Positions 34,764-43,559 are shown, counted from the stretch's first letter. The stretch is DNA of 64,000 nucleotides from Bacteroidota bacterium (GCA_018267365.1 JAFDYQ010000001.1:1-64000); one strand, 5' to 3'. A program made the numbers and translations. Notes: generated from the sequence alone by a model not told the origin.

Positions 34764-35174
34764 GTGCCCTATGATCCTGCGCGCCAGCTGGCGCTGCGGT
34801 CTCTAGGCAAGGACGAAAGGCTCAGCCGTGAGGTCCTACTGGATAAATTATTTAGCGAGGGTAAGTCCGTTTCCCAAAACGGATTTACCCTCGTCTATTT
34901 GGAGTGCAGCCTGCCTACCTTCTACCCTGCCCAGGCAGCCTTCAGTGTCCCCAAGAAGTACTTCAAGCACGCTACCGACCGCAACCGTATCAAGCGCCTG
35001 CTGCGCGAGAGCTACCGCCATCAGAAGCAGGGCCTGTACCTGAAACTCGCAGCCGCTCACAAGCAGGTGGCCCTGATGCTGATCTATAAAGGAAAAGAAG
35101 TGCCGGCATACAGCCTGGCGCAAAAGAATGTGTCAGAACTGGTGGTCAAACTACTGGCCCGCCTGATCCGGTAA
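34764..35174 (+). CDS. rnpA: ribonuclease P protein component
   Basis: The protein subunit of RNase P, about 136 residues from the GTG at 34764, a typical length. Conserved parts are LGKDERLSREVLLDKLFSEGKS at the N terminus, FSVPKKYFKHATDRNRIKRLLRESYR (the RNR motif that binds RNase P RNA) and the final NVSELVVKLLARLI. The open frame extends to an ATG at 34662, but that would overlap rpmH by 80 bp with unconserved sequence, so GTG, 22 bp after rpmH, is preferred. An overlapping long form cannot be excluded. Confidence 0.9.
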   Translation: MPYDPARQLALRSLGKDERLSREVLLDKLFSEGKSVSQNGFTLVYLECSLPTFYPAQAAFSVPKKYFKHATDRNRIKRLLRESYRHQKQGLYLKLAAAHKQVALMLIYKGKEVPAYSLAQKNVSELVVKLLARLIR

Positions 35175-35178
35175 GCCA

Positions 35179-36318
35179 CTATTTGAAACCCACGGACCCG
35201 CCCAGGCTAAACTGATTGGACTGGGCTACTGAGGTATGCGCCTTGACATAGTTGCCACCAAAGAGTTTGAACGCATGCTTTTTGCCAAACTGGGCAAAGT
35301 ACACGTTGGCGCCGAGGCGGAAGTACATGGGGTTGATCGTAGCGTAGTCTTTCCAAAGGTACACACCGGCAGAGTAGTACATGCCCACACGACCGAGCAT
35401 GATCTCGTCGCCCGCCACAAAGCTCGCCGTGGTAGCCTCCATGGTATGCGTGTAGCGGGTTGTGATCTCGTTGTAGTTTAGAAAGTCGTGCACGGAGCGC
35501 ACATACTCGTAGCAGAAGCCGCCGAAGATCTTATTGCCGGGGCTGGTATAGCGGGCATAGGTGAGCAGCGCGCTATGTATAGGAAACTTTGGCCCGTTGA
35601 ATCCATAGCTCTCCTGTATGCCGAGGATATACATAGCCGTGATCTCATTGCGCAGGAAATCGCTACGCCGCTCACAGTTATAGCGGAGGTCTTTGACCAT
35701 AGGTATGGCCTTGATACCTATAGAGCCCATGAGGAGGTTGGCGCCATAGTTAGGCAGGTTGGCAGCAGAGTTTGAGAGATGGTTAAAGCTAAAGGTGGTA
35801 CTGAGCATGACATTGGGTGTCATCTTCCACTCGGCGCCGATCTTGATCTGCACACTGAGATTGAGATTGGAGCTGATGAGGTTATTGGTGGGATTGGTCA
35901 GGTAGTCATACTTCTTTGTGATATAGCCATAGCCGGCACCTACGCGGGTGTAGAGGTCTATATACTTACTCCTGTACATGTAGAACTTGCCGTAGCCCAT
36001 GAGCGCGATCACATCTCCAAAGACCTTGTTTTCGCCAAAGCGGATAAACAGTAGCGTGCCGCCAAACTCAGGAAAGTTCAGTGGCTTGTGCCAGGGCTGC
36101 TCCCCCAGTGTCTTCTTATAGACATCTATCTGAAAGCCCTGTGAGAGTTCATGCGGTACGTGGTTTACCTTTGGGCTATGCTTGAATATTTTGCCCGCCA
36201 GGTATGATGCCTCTATACCCCAGCGCCCACTGCGAAAAGAGCCTGATGCATCCTCTGCCCGCACAGTCAGACTGCACAGCAGGAGGACAAAAGCGACAAC
36301 AGGCCGGGAAAGTCTCAT
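35179..36318 (-). CDS. outer-membrane acyloxyacyl hydrolase / PagL-like lipid A deacylase
   Basis: A 379-residue exported beta-barrel protein with a signal peptide (MRLSRPVVAFVLLLCSLTVRAE). The PagL signature is clear: SFNHLSNSAANLPNYGAN, with candidate catalytic H180 and S182. The neighbouring strands show alternating aromatic patterns (IKIGAEWKMTPNVMLSTTFSF). PagL removes a 3-O acyl chain from lipid A in the outer membrane. At 379 residues it is about twice the size of Pseudomonas PagL, with extra barrel or extracellular segments after the signature. Activity is inferred from the motif. It is convergent with rnpA. Confidence 0.8.
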   Translation of the reverse strand: MRLSRPVVAFVLLLCSLTVRAEDASGSFRSGRWGIEASYLAGKIFKHSPKVNHVPHELSQGFQIDVYKKTLGEQPWHKPLNFPEFGGTLLFIRFGENKVFGDVIALMGYGKFYMYRSKYIDLYTRVGAGYGYITKKYDYLTNPTNNLISSNLNLSVQIKIGAEWKMTPNVMLSTTFSFNHLSNSAANLPNYGANLLMGSIGIKAIPMVKDLRYNCERRSDFLRNEITAMYILGIQESYGFNGPKFPIHSALLTYARYTSPGNKIFGGFCYEYVRSVHDFLNYNEITTRYTHTMEATTASFVAGDEIMLGRVGMYYSAGVYLWKDYATINPMYFRLGANVYFAQFGKKHAFKLFGGNYVKAHTSVAQSNQFSLGGSVGFK

Positions 36319-36384
36319 TGGATGGCTATCCCTCCAAACTTACTGAAAAAGCAGGGAAAAACTTTCGTGGCATCCGTTTTGACA

Positions 36385-36392
36385 TACCTTTG
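36385..36392 (+). promoter_or_regulatory. candidate promoter of the DUF502 gene
   Basis: TACCTTTG fits the -7 consensus and a TTCG/TTTC box lies 17 bp upstream. It ends 8 nt before the ATG at 36401, so the leader is very short or absent. Confidence 0.45.
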
Positions 36393-36400
36393 CATACTAT

Positions 36401-37066
36401 ATGACCAGCATCTCAGACCTCCGCGAAAAAAGAAAGACACTAGGCCGCCGCCTCGGATCCTACTTTCTGCAGGGCCTGCTGCTGGTCGGCCCGGCCTTCT
36501 TCACCTTCTGGGCTATCTACCAGATCTTTGATCTCTTTGATAGCAATACGAAGCCGCTTTTTCAGCGGTTCCTGCATTTCAGCTTTCCCGGCATAGGGAT
36601 CATCATCTTTGTAGCGTTCATCACGCTGATAGGCTTTCTGGGGTCTACTGTGATAGTCAGGCCGCTCATGGAGATCATAGAGAACCTGCTGGAGCATACG
36701 CCACTGGTCAAGGATATCTATTCTTCCTTCAAGGATTTCATCTCAGCCTTTATCAGCAATAAGAAGAAGTTTAACCGGCCTGTGATCATGGAGATGGGCA
36801 GGGGTACGGGGCTCTACCGCATGGGCTTCATCACGCAGGACGATCTGGACGAGTTTGACATCAAGGATAAAGTAGCGGTGTACTGCCCGGACTCGTACGG
36901 CTTTACCGGCAATCTCTATGTAGTGGACAAAGACCTCGTACGCACCCTGCCTCATGTAGGCTCGGCTCATGCTATGAAGTATATCCTCTCCGGCGGTGTG
37001 ATGGAGGTGCCTGAGGAGAAACCGGGTACCACCACACCACCTGTAGAAGGCCGCGAGGTACTGTAG
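36401..37066 (+). CDS. DUF502 family membrane protein
   Basis: A 221-residue integral membrane protein of the DUF502 family. Two hydrophobic helices lie at about 22-45 and 65-88 (LLVGPAFFTFWAIYQIF; GIGIIIFVAFITLIGFLGS), followed by the conserved soluble part: ENLLEHTPLVKDIYSSFKDFISAF, VIMEMGRGTGLYRMGFIT, PDSYGFTGNLYVVDKD and the terminal AMKYILSGGVMEVP. The function is not established. It abuts the convergent TPR gene with no gap between stop codons. Confidence 0.88.
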   Translation: MTSISDLREKRKTLGRRLGSYFLQGLLLVGPAFFTFWAIYQIFDLFDSNTKPLFQRFLHFSFPGIGIIIFVAFITLIGFLGSTVIVRPLMEIIENLLEHTPLVKDIYSSFKDFISAFISNKKKFNRPVIMEMGRGTGLYRMGFITQDDLDEFDIKDKVAVYCPDSYGFTGNLYVVDKDLVRTLPHVGSAHAMKYILSGGVMEVPEEKPGTTTPPVEGREVL

Positions 37067-38473
37067 TCACTTCTTCAGTGCATCCAGCGACAGCTTTGCC
37101 AGATAGGCATATTTAGAATCGTCTTTGCCGGCCAGTATTTTACCGAAGTAGTCACCGGCCTTCGTTTTATCTCCTGATAGCCAGTAGGCCCTGGCAGTAT
37201 AGTAATAAGGGACCGCCAGGATACTATCGGATGTATTGCCGGCCTGCTTTTGCAGCTCTATATACTTTGCCCAGGCTGCTATAGATTTTTTGTGGTCTCC
37301 GGACTGGTACAGCGCGTAGGCATAGTACTCCTGCATATCTGCGCTAGCGGTATGGCTGTTCATAAAACCGGCAAGAAGCGAAGCGGCGTCGTTGTAGCGT
37401 TTATCGTTGATCAGTATCTGGGCCTCGATGATATATGGCAGGGTGCTATCAGCAAAGTCATGACGCAGCCGGGTAGTGACCAGCCGCGCTCCGTAGTCGC
37501 CTATCCTGTAGGTCAATAGAGACATCAATCCATTGTATGTATCAGCCTCCGGATCGGTGGCCAGGTATAGCGCCGCTTCAAATACCTGATTGCTATCCGC
37601 CGCTACCTGAAACTTGCCCAGATAGCGATTCATATCCTTCTTCCATCCGTCATCATGTTTGGAAAATTTTAAAAGGCCGGAATAAAAGAAATGGTCGCCG
37701 TATGAAGTGTCTGCTTCCAGCATATCAGGTACGATCTCTATCGGAGCCAATAGTGTAAATATCTCACGGGCATCCGCGCAGGCATCTCTATCCATTGTGG
37801 CTGTAGATAGCCCTCGCTTGGAGTAGCCTAAGGCATGGGATACATCTCCTGCGGAGAAATACAAAGACGCGAGTGTACAGTTCAGTCCGTGCTCTGCGGG
37901 ATATAGCTCGATGATACGGTGGTAGACCCTGTAGGCTCCTGCAGTGTCTCCCCGCTCATGTAGCAGGCGGGCATAGTCAGCCAGGGTATATGCAAAACTG
38001 CCGCCCATTTCCCTGGTATGCTCTTTCATGACGGGCAGGTAGGCCATCAGCTCATCGCGCATCAGCGCCATACCATACAGGCTGCAGAGACCCTTGCGTA
38101 GGTCCAGGCGAGAGGAGTCTATAGCTATGCCCTCCAGCCAGAGCCTGGCTATACGCGCTGCAGCTGCTCTCGGTACTACGGTCACATTATCTTTCAGACC
38201 GGCCAGGTCGGGGCTGAGTATAGATTCGTCTTCAGCAGAGATGATATGCAGCGCCGGCGTCTCTATCAGTGCATAGTTTAGCAGCACGTTGCCTTTCATC
38301 ATCAGCGCTGTCACATTCTTCGGCTCTGCGTGGAGTATCGAGTCGAGATAGCTTTCGGCGTCTTTGTATTTGCCCTCGGCTATGAGCAGCGTGGCCTGAT
38401 TGACTATAGCTTCCTGCGCTGTAGCGGAGAGAGCCAGCAGCACGATCAGCAGGGAGAGGAGTGTTTTTGCCAT
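37067..38473 (-). CDS. exported tetratricopeptide-repeat protein
   Basis: A 468-residue protein with a signal peptide (MAKTLLSLLIVLLALSATAQ). Helical repeats of the TPR type follow: about 20-60 (LLIAEGKYKDAESYLDSIL..PKNVTALMMKGNVLLNY), 155-235 and 355-465 (YYAYALYQSGDHKKSIAAWAKYIELQ, YYYTARAYWLSGDKTKAGDYFGKIL). It probably acts as a periplasmic scaffold; partners are unknown. It is divergent from yicC with a 44-bp intergenic space. Confidence 0.75.
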   Translation of the reverse strand: MAKTLLSLLIVLLALSATAQEAIVNQATLLIAEGKYKDAESYLDSILHAEPKNVTALMMKGNVLLNYALIETPALHIISAEDESILSPDLAGLKDNVTVVPRAAAARIARLWLEGIAIDSSRLDLRKGLCSLYGMALMRDELMAYLPVMKEHTREMGGSFAYTLADYARLLHERGDTAGAYRVYHRIIELYPAEHGLNCTLASLYFSAGDVSHALGYSKRGLSTATMDRDACADAREIFTLLAPIEIVPDMLEADTSYGDHFFYSGLLKFSKHDDGWKKDMNRYLGKFQVAADSNQVFEAALYLATDPEADTYNGLMSLLTYRIGDYGARLVTTRLRHDFADSTLPYIIEAQILINDKRYNDAASLLAGFMNSHTASADMQEYYAYALYQSGDHKKSIAAWAKYIELQKQAGNTSDSILAVPYYYTARAYWLSGDKTKAGDYFGKILAGKDDSKYAYLAKLSLDALKK

Positions 38474-38517
38474 AGCCCAAAAGTATAATCATTTGTATAT
38501 TGCGTAAAATATCTGCC

Positions 38518-39396
38518 ATGCTGTATTCCATGACGGGCTTCGGCAAGGCCCAGGTGGCCTTCAAAAATAAGACGATCATAGCCGAAGTACGTTCTCTCAA
38601 TAGCCAGAAAGGCCTCGACCTCTCCCTGAAGTTTACAACCCAGTTTCGCGAGCAGGAGTATAACCTGCGCAACCTGATCTCTGAAAAGCTACAGCGCGGC
38701 AAAGTAGATGTATATGTGACCATAGAGAAAGAAGACCACACCCCTGAGGTCCTGCTCAATAAACGTGTGATCAAAGCCTACTATCAGGAGCTGCGCCAGA
38801 TAGCAGATGAGGTAGGTGCGCCATCGGCAGACCTGCTCTCTACTATCCTCCAGCTGCCTGAGATAGCAGCCAGCGCCGCAGAGGAGTCTGACGAGGAGGA
38901 GTGGAAAGCCATAGAGGGAGCCATCATGAAGGCGCTGGACGGGCTGAATGGCTTCCGCGCAGACGAGGGCAAGATACTGGCAGAAGATATGCTACAGCGC
39001 ATAGCCCTGATAGATAAATACGCTCAGGAAGTACGCAGCATGGACAAGGAACGCGTGAGTGAGATCAAGGCGCGCCTGGAGACTAGTGTAGAGGCTGCAG
39101 TGGGCAAGGACAAGATAGACCCTAACCGCCTGGAGCAGGAGCTGGTGTACTACATAGAGAAACTCGATATCACGGAGGAGCTGACCCGCCTCAAGGCGCA
39201 CTGCGAGTACTACCGTGAGGTGATGGCCGGCAAAGATGATATGAAAGGCCGCAAGCTCAACTTTATATCACAGGAGATAGGCCGCGAGATCAATACACTA
39301 GGCTCGAAAGCCAGCCATGCTCCGATACAAAAGCTAGTGGTCAATATGAAAGACGAGCTGGAGAAGATCAAAGAGCAGATCAACAACATACTCTGA
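38518..39396 (+). CDS. yicC: YicC/YloC family endoribonuclease
   Basis: A 292-residue protein with the signature start MLYSMTGFGKAQVAF; an ATG 6 codons upstream is less likely. It shows RSLNSQKGLDLSLKF at about 28, ISEKLQRGKVDVYV at about 60, and the C-terminal region RLEQELVYYIEKLDITEELTRLKAH followed by GRKLNFISQEIGREINTLGSKA, which is diagnostic. YicC has been described as an endoribonuclease acting on small RNAs. The gmk gene follows 37 bp downstream, a very common pairing. Confidence 0.93.
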   Translation: MLYSMTGFGKAQVAFKNKTIIAEVRSLNSQKGLDLSLKFTTQFREQEYNLRNLISEKLQRGKVDVYVTIEKEDHTPEVLLNKRVIKAYYQELRQIADEVGAPSADLLSTILQLPEIAASAAEESDEEEWKAIEGAIMKALDGLNGFRADEGKILAEDMLQRIALIDKYAQEVRSMDKERVSEIKARLETSVEAAVGKDKIDPNRLEQELVYYIEKLDITEELTRLKAHCEYYREVMAGKDDMKGRKLNFISQEIGREINTLGSKASHAPIQKLVVNMKDELEKIKEQINNIL

Positions 39397-39433
39397 TTTT
39401 TTTATCAAATTAGCGCTCTCAAATCATAGTCTT

Positions 39434-40063
39434 ATGTCTCACGAATTTCATGTAGTAGTACCGCCCAAAAAGATCATCGTCATCACCGCACCGTCCGGCG
39501 CGGGCAAATCTACGATCGTACGCAAGCTGATCAAGCAGCGTATAGACCTGGAGTTTAGCATATCCCTCACTACCCGCGAGCGCCGTGAGGGAGAGGTAGA
39601 TGGCAAAGATTACTACTTTGTGACACATAATGACTTTCAGCAAAGGGTGCAGAAGGGCGACCTGGTAGAGCATGAGGAGGTATATCCCGGGCAGTACTAT
39701 GGTACCCTACGCAGTGAGATAGAGCGCATCTGGAGTCAGCGCAAGATCGCGATCTTCGACATGGATGTAAAAGGGGCCGAGAATATCAAGAAGGCATACG
39801 GCAAGGATGCGCTGGTGATCTTTATAGCCCCACCGGACAAGGAAACTCTGGCACGCCGCCTGACCAACCGCAACACAGAGAGCAAAGACAGTCTGAAAAA
39901 ACGCATCAAGAAAGCCGAACAAGAACTATCCTATCGCGACAAAGCTGACAAAGTAGTGGTGAATGATGATTTTGATATTGCCTTTATGAATGTCAAGAAT
40001 GTGATCACCAACTTTCTGAAACAAAGTGAAGCCCCACAAGGTGCCAAAGAATTTCACGTATAA
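39434..40063 (+). CDS. gmk: guanylate kinase
   Basis: A 209-residue enzyme phosphorylating GMP to GDP with ATP. The P-loop ITAPSGAGKST is at about 17-27. The GMP-binding region SISLTTRERREGEVDGKDYYFVT and VEHEEVYPGQYYGTLRSEIERI follow, then AIFDMDVKGAENIKKAY and FIAPPDKETLARRLTNRNTES (lid). The length is standard. It follows yicC in a probable operon. Confidence 0.96.
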   Translation: MSHEFHVVVPPKKIIVITAPSGAGKSTIVRKLIKQRIDLEFSISLTTRERREGEVDGKDYYFVTHNDFQQRVQKGDLVEHEEVYPGQYYGTLRSEIERIWSQRKIAIFDMDVKGAENIKKAYGKDALVIFIAPPDKETLARRLTNRNTESKDSLKKRIKKAEQELSYRDKADKVVVNDDFDIAFMNVKNVITNFLKQSEAPQGAKEFHV

Positions 40064-40176
40064 ACGACTGTCTTTCAGGTAGAGAACCGATCTGAGAAAA
40101 GTGAGTTTTTATTTTTAGATACATTTCTTGACAGTACCGTTTCCGTTTATAACTTCGGGGCATAAATCCTCCGGAC

Positions 40177-40563
40177 ATGGTCTCAGAAATCACAGCAGGT
40201 ATAGAGGTCTCCGTACAGACGATGTATCAGGACGGGCACTCCCGGCCAGACGAGAATCGGTTTGTGTTTGCCTACAAAATCAGCATCTCCAATCATAATG
40301 ATCACACGGTGCAGCTACTCAGCCGCCGGTGGATCATATCCAATGGTATAGGCGGTGTAGAGATCGTGGAGGGTGAGGGTGTAGTAGGCCGCCAGCCCGT
40401 GCTGTACAAAGGTGATATGCACGAGTATGTATCGGGCTGCAACCTCATCACACCTTTTGGCACTATGGAGGGGTCATACTTCTTTCAGAATAAGGCTACG
40501 CAGGAGATATTTGAGGTACACATCCCGCTCTTCAAGCTGGAAGCGACCTTTGCGCTGAATTGA
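40177..40563 (+). CDS. apaG: ApaG domain protein
   Basis: A 128-residue protein of the ApaG family (fibronectin III-like beta fold). The hallmark segments are FVFAYKISISNHNDHTVQLLSRRWIISNG, VEIVEGEGVVGRQPVL, the YVSGCNLITPFGTMEGSYFF segment and IPLFKLEA. ApaG has been linked to cobalt/magnesium resistance in enterobacteria, but the biochemical role is unclear. The full expected length is present. Confidence 0.93.
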   Translation: MVSEITAGIEVSVQTMYQDGHSRPDENRFVFAYKISISNHNDHTVQLLSRRWIISNGIGGVEIVEGEGVVGRQPVLYKGDMHEYVSGCNLITPFGTMEGSYFFQNKATQEIFEVHIPLFKLEATFALN

Positions 40564-40583
40564 GCTCCGGTCACTAATTCGCC

Positions 40584-41096
40584 CTACGGTTTTTCCATCA
40601 CAGACCCGCATTTGCTGCAGGTGCAAAGACTTTTGTCGGCATAGAATTTATCCATGACTACCGGCAGGTCCTTTACAATATCTTTGACGGGCACCTTGGC
40701 CTCGTAGAGCAGGTGACCACAGTTCTCGCAGTACCACTGAAATCCATCTACCATCGTATCAGGACGCGGTACCTCCATGACCAGGCCTACGCTGCCCTCT
40801 GTCCTGCGCGGTGAGTGAGGCGTGCCCGCAGGCAGGAGAAATATCTCCCCCTCTCCTATAGGCACGTCTACTATCTTACCATCCTGCACAGTCTTCACTA
40901 CGATATTGCCTTCCAGCTGATAGAAGAACTCCTCTGTGCCATTCACATGAAAGTCCTTGCGCTTATTGGGGCCACCCACTACCATCACGATAAAGTCCTT
41001 GCTATCCTTGTACACTACCTGATTCATGACCGGTGGCTTCAGCAGGTGGCGGTGCTCATCTATCCATTTCTTGAAATTGAAGGCAGGAGTGATCAT
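40584..41096 (-). CDS. 3-hydroxyanthranilate 3,4-dioxygenase
   Basis: A 170-residue cupin that opens the 3-hydroxyanthranilate ring in the kynurenine pathway toward quinolinate/NAD or tryptophan breakdown. The Fe(II) ligands are visible as H50 and E56 in KDFHVNGTEEFFYQ and H94 in LLPAGTPHSPRR. A second rubredoxin-like iron site is formed by C123/C126 (CENCG) and C160/C163 (CSKCG). The start at MITPAFNF is preferred to an ATG 21 codons upstream. No other kynurenine genes are nearby. Confidence 0.93.
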   Translation of the reverse strand: MITPAFNFKKWIDEHRHLLKPPVMNQVVYKDSKDFIVMVVGGPNKRKDFHVNGTEEFFYQLEGNIVVKTVQDGKIVDVPIGEGEIFLLPAGTPHSPRRTEGSVGLVMEVPRPDTMVDGFQWYCENCGHLLYEAKVPVKDIVKDLPVVMDKFYADKSLCTCSKCGSVMEKP

Positions 41097-41232
41097 GGTG
41101 ATATGCTTTTGTCCTGTGAAAATACACAACCTGATAGAAGAAAAGAATGACTTTTGCACCCACAGCGTCTGAATCGGATCGCCATCTTATTTTTTATTTA
41201 CTTTACCACGGTAGTTTTCAAATCCATATCCC

Positions 41233-42030
41233 ATGAATCTCGACCTCTCCGGCAAGAATGCTTTTGTATCAGGCAGCAGCAAAGGTATAGGCAAAGCTGT
41301 GGCTACAGAACTGGCTAAGCTCGGTGCCAATGTGACCCTCGTAGCGCGCACCGAGACCGCCCTGATGCAGGGTCTGATAGATCTCAGTTTCAGCGCGGGG
41401 GCGGAGCAGCGCCATGACTACCTGGTGGCAGATTTTACCAATCCCGAGAAGCTCAGGGCGAGCGTAGAGCGTCACATGCTCAAGACCAATAAGACCTATC
41501 ACATACTGGTAAACAACACCGGAGGCCCACCCTCAGGCAAGATCACAGGCGCTACGGAGGATGAGTTTCTCAGCGCATTTAATAACCACCTGATCTGCAA
41601 TCACCTCCTGACCACACTCATGATGGAGGGGATGAAAAGAGATAGCTACGGCCGTGTCATCAATATCATCTCTACCTCTGTCAAGATACCTCTCAAGGGA
41701 CTCGGCGTGAGCAATACCATACGTGGTGCAGTGGCCAGCTGGGCAAAGACCATGGCTAATGAACTAGGCGAATATGGTATCACAGTAAACAATGTACTGC
41801 CCGGCGCTACACAGACCGAGAGGCTGAAAGAGATAGTAGCCAATAAAAGCGAGAAGCAAAAAATAGCGGCAGACCTCGTAGAGAAAGAAATGCTGGCAGA
41901 GATACCTCTGGGTAGATTTGCAAAGCCGGAGGAAGTGGCTGCGGCAGTAGCATTCCTTGCTACACCGGCGGCAGCCTATATCAGTGGCATCAATGTGCCT
42001 GTAGACGGCGGCAGGACCGGTAGCCTGTAG
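41233..42030 (+). CDS. SDR family oxidoreductase lacking the canonical Tyr-Lys pair
   Basis: A 265-residue short-chain dehydrogenase. The Rossmann nucleotide motif GSSKGIGKAV at about 14-23, the NNTGGP segment at about 94 and the C-terminal RFAKPEEVAAAVAFLATPAAAYISG..VPVDGG are in place. The catalytic YxxSK is replaced by LGVSN (about 157-161) within SVKIPLKGLGVSNTIRGAVA. Such atypical SDRs occur widely; their reactions are poorly defined, so it should not be called FabG. Divergent from the dioxygenase, suggesting but not proving a shared pathway. Confidence 0.85.
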   Translation: MNLDLSGKNAFVSGSSKGIGKAVATELAKLGANVTLVARTETALMQGLIDLSFSAGAEQRHDYLVADFTNPEKLRASVERHMLKTNKTYHILVNNTGGPPSGKITGATEDEFLSAFNNHLICNHLLTTLMMEGMKRDSYGRVINIISTSVKIPLKGLGVSNTIRGAVASWAKTMANELGEYGITVNNVLPGATQTERLKEIVANKSEKQKIAADLVEKEMLAEIPLGRFAKPEEVAAAVAFLATPAAAYISGINVPVDGGRTGSL

Positions 42031-42036
42031 AGCTGA

Positions 42037-43302
42037 TCACTCCTCCTTTTTCTCTACTATGCGTAGCTGCACGAGCATGATACGCTTGTCTGTCGCCTTT
42101 ATGATCTTGATCTCAAAGTGATCTACCATGATGGTCTCGCCTTGCTCAGGTATATCCTCATGATGCGCTACTATATAGCCTGACAAAGTCTCATACTCTC
42201 CCTCCGGTATGTCGAGGTCATACTCTGTATTGAGGTAGTCTACCTCCAGCCTGCCCGAGAAAATGTACTCTTTGCTATTGATCTTCTTCTCAGTCAGCTC
42301 CTCCACATCGTGCTCATCTTCTATCTCTCCAAAGATCTCCTCCATCAGGTCCTCCAGTGTGATGATGCCGGCAGTGCCACCGTATTCATCTACTACCCAG
42401 GCTATACTCTTACGTTCTTTGACCAGCTGTACCATCAGGTCCTGCGCATTCATAGAGGCAGGTACTACCTCTATAGGCCGGATAAACTGACGGATGGATA
42501 CGGGGTTTTTCAGCAGGTCAAAGTGATGCACATAGCCTATCACTTTGTCTATCGAGTCATCATATACTATGAGACGCGAGTGCTTTGTTTCGCGAAATCT
42601 CCTGTGCAGCTCCTCTATCGGCTCGTCTGCCTCTATAGCTGAGATCTCAGGGCGCGGCACCATACAGCTTTTGACCTTGACCTCTTTCAGGTTGAGCGCA
42701 CGCTCAAATATTTCTGAGTTGAGGTTGTCAGTTTCATCTTCATCCTTCTCTTCACTGGCGGCTGACTCTTTGATCAGGTACTCCAGGTCATCTTCGGTGA
42801 AGTCTTGCTTGCCCTCGTGGTAGTCTTTGCCGGAGGCAGCTTTGATCACCTTGCTGGAGATCGTGTGAAAGATATTGGTCAGCGGCATGAGCAGTACGTA
42901 GATACCGCGCACAGGATAGGCAAAGATGAGCAGCATCCGGTCTGCATTGATGCGAAACAGCAGCTTGGGCAGCAGCTCACCCAGTATAAGCACCAGCACG
43001 GTGGTGACCAGTGTATGGATCATGAGGAGAGGTACCTCGCCATGCGGTAGAAAAGGTAGCTTCTCCGGCGTCAGTATCTTGGACATCATGCTGCCAAAGA
43101 GTACGAGTACGATATTGAGGCCTATGAGCATGGTACTGATAAAGCGCGACGGGTCCTGATTGAACCCTGCTATGATACGCGCGCTGCCTGATTTCTCTTT
43201 GAGCAGCTCGATACGGAGCTTATTGGCAGAGACGAATGATATCTCTATGCCGGAGAAAAAGGCGATCAGTAAAAGGCTAAGTAAGAGTAAGAAAACTTCC
43301 AT
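42037..43302 (-). CDS. CNNM/CorC-type hemolysin-family protein (GldE-like)
   Basis: A 421-residue membrane protein. An N-terminal DUF21/CNNM transmembrane domain (about 1-170, starting LLSLLLIAFFSGIEISFVSANKLRIE) is followed by a CBS pair (about 205-330: VKVKSCMVPRPEISAIEADEPIEEL; WVVDEYGGTAGIITLEDLMEEIFGEI) and a C-terminal CorC/HlyC domain (DYLNTEYDLDIPEGEYETLSGYI). Relatives export Mg2+/Co2+ or assist ion homeostasis. In gliding Bacteroidota the paralogue GldE supports T9SS biogenesis; I cannot tell which role applies. The small gene at 43323 is 20 bp upstream and probably co-transcribed. Confidence 0.88.
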   Translation of the reverse strand: MEVFLLLLSLLLIAFFSGIEISFVSANKLRIELLKEKSGSARIIAGFNQDPSRFISTMLIGLNIVLVLFGSMMSKILTPEKLPFLPHGEVPLLMIHTLVTTVLVLILGELLPKLLFRINADRMLLIFAYPVRGIYVLLMPLTNIFHTISSKVIKAASGKDYHEGKQDFTEDDLEYLIKESAASEEKDEDETDNLNSEIFERALNLKEVKVKSCMVPRPEISAIEADEPIEELHRRFRETKHSRLIVYDDSIDKVIGYVHHFDLLKNPVSIRQFIRPIEVVPASMNAQDLMVQLVKERKSIAWVVDEYGGTAGIITLEDLMEEIFGEIEDEHDVEELTEKKINSKEYIFSGRLEVDYLNTEYDLDIPEGEYETLSGYIVAHHEDIPEQGETIMVDHFEIKIIKATDKRIMLVQLRIVEKKEE

Positions 43303-43322
43303 CTGGGAGTGTAAATATAATG

Positions 43323-43559
43323 CTATTCGCCTTTTGGCGTTTCAGTCTTGCGCTGTGCCTCCTCCTGGAGCATTTTCTCGCGGAAACGGCGCTGACCACG
43401 GATATTCATATAGATCAGCACGCAGAAACCTGCGCAGATCACAGGAAAGTACACCAGGCGGTCAAACTTCTGATAGCTGATCAGATTAAACACACCAAGC
43501 GCCACAGCTGCAATAGCAGCTATCATCCAGGCCCGCTCCAGTATCTCCAGAAACTTCAT
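43323..43559 (-). CDS. small two-helix membrane protein
   Basis: A 78-residue protein starting MKFLEILERAWMIAAIAAVALG. Two hydrophobic helices (about 10-28 and 36-52) are followed by a basic, Glu/Lys-rich cytosolic tail. No family recognised with certainty; such short proteins next to CorC-like genes recur in Bacteroidota. It sits directly upstream of the CNNM/CorC-type gene on the same strand with a 20-bp gap, and about 50 bp before the end of the huge lectin/PKD gene. Confidence 0.6.
   Translation of the reverse strand: MKFLEILERAWMIAAIAAVALGVFNLISYQKFDRLVYFPVICAGFCVLIYMNIRGQRRFREKMLQEEAQRKTETPKGE

Noticed and set aside
34586..35174. Replication origin next to rpmH-rnpA
   Set aside because: No dnaA or dnaN gene and no cluster of DnaA boxes were seen nearby.
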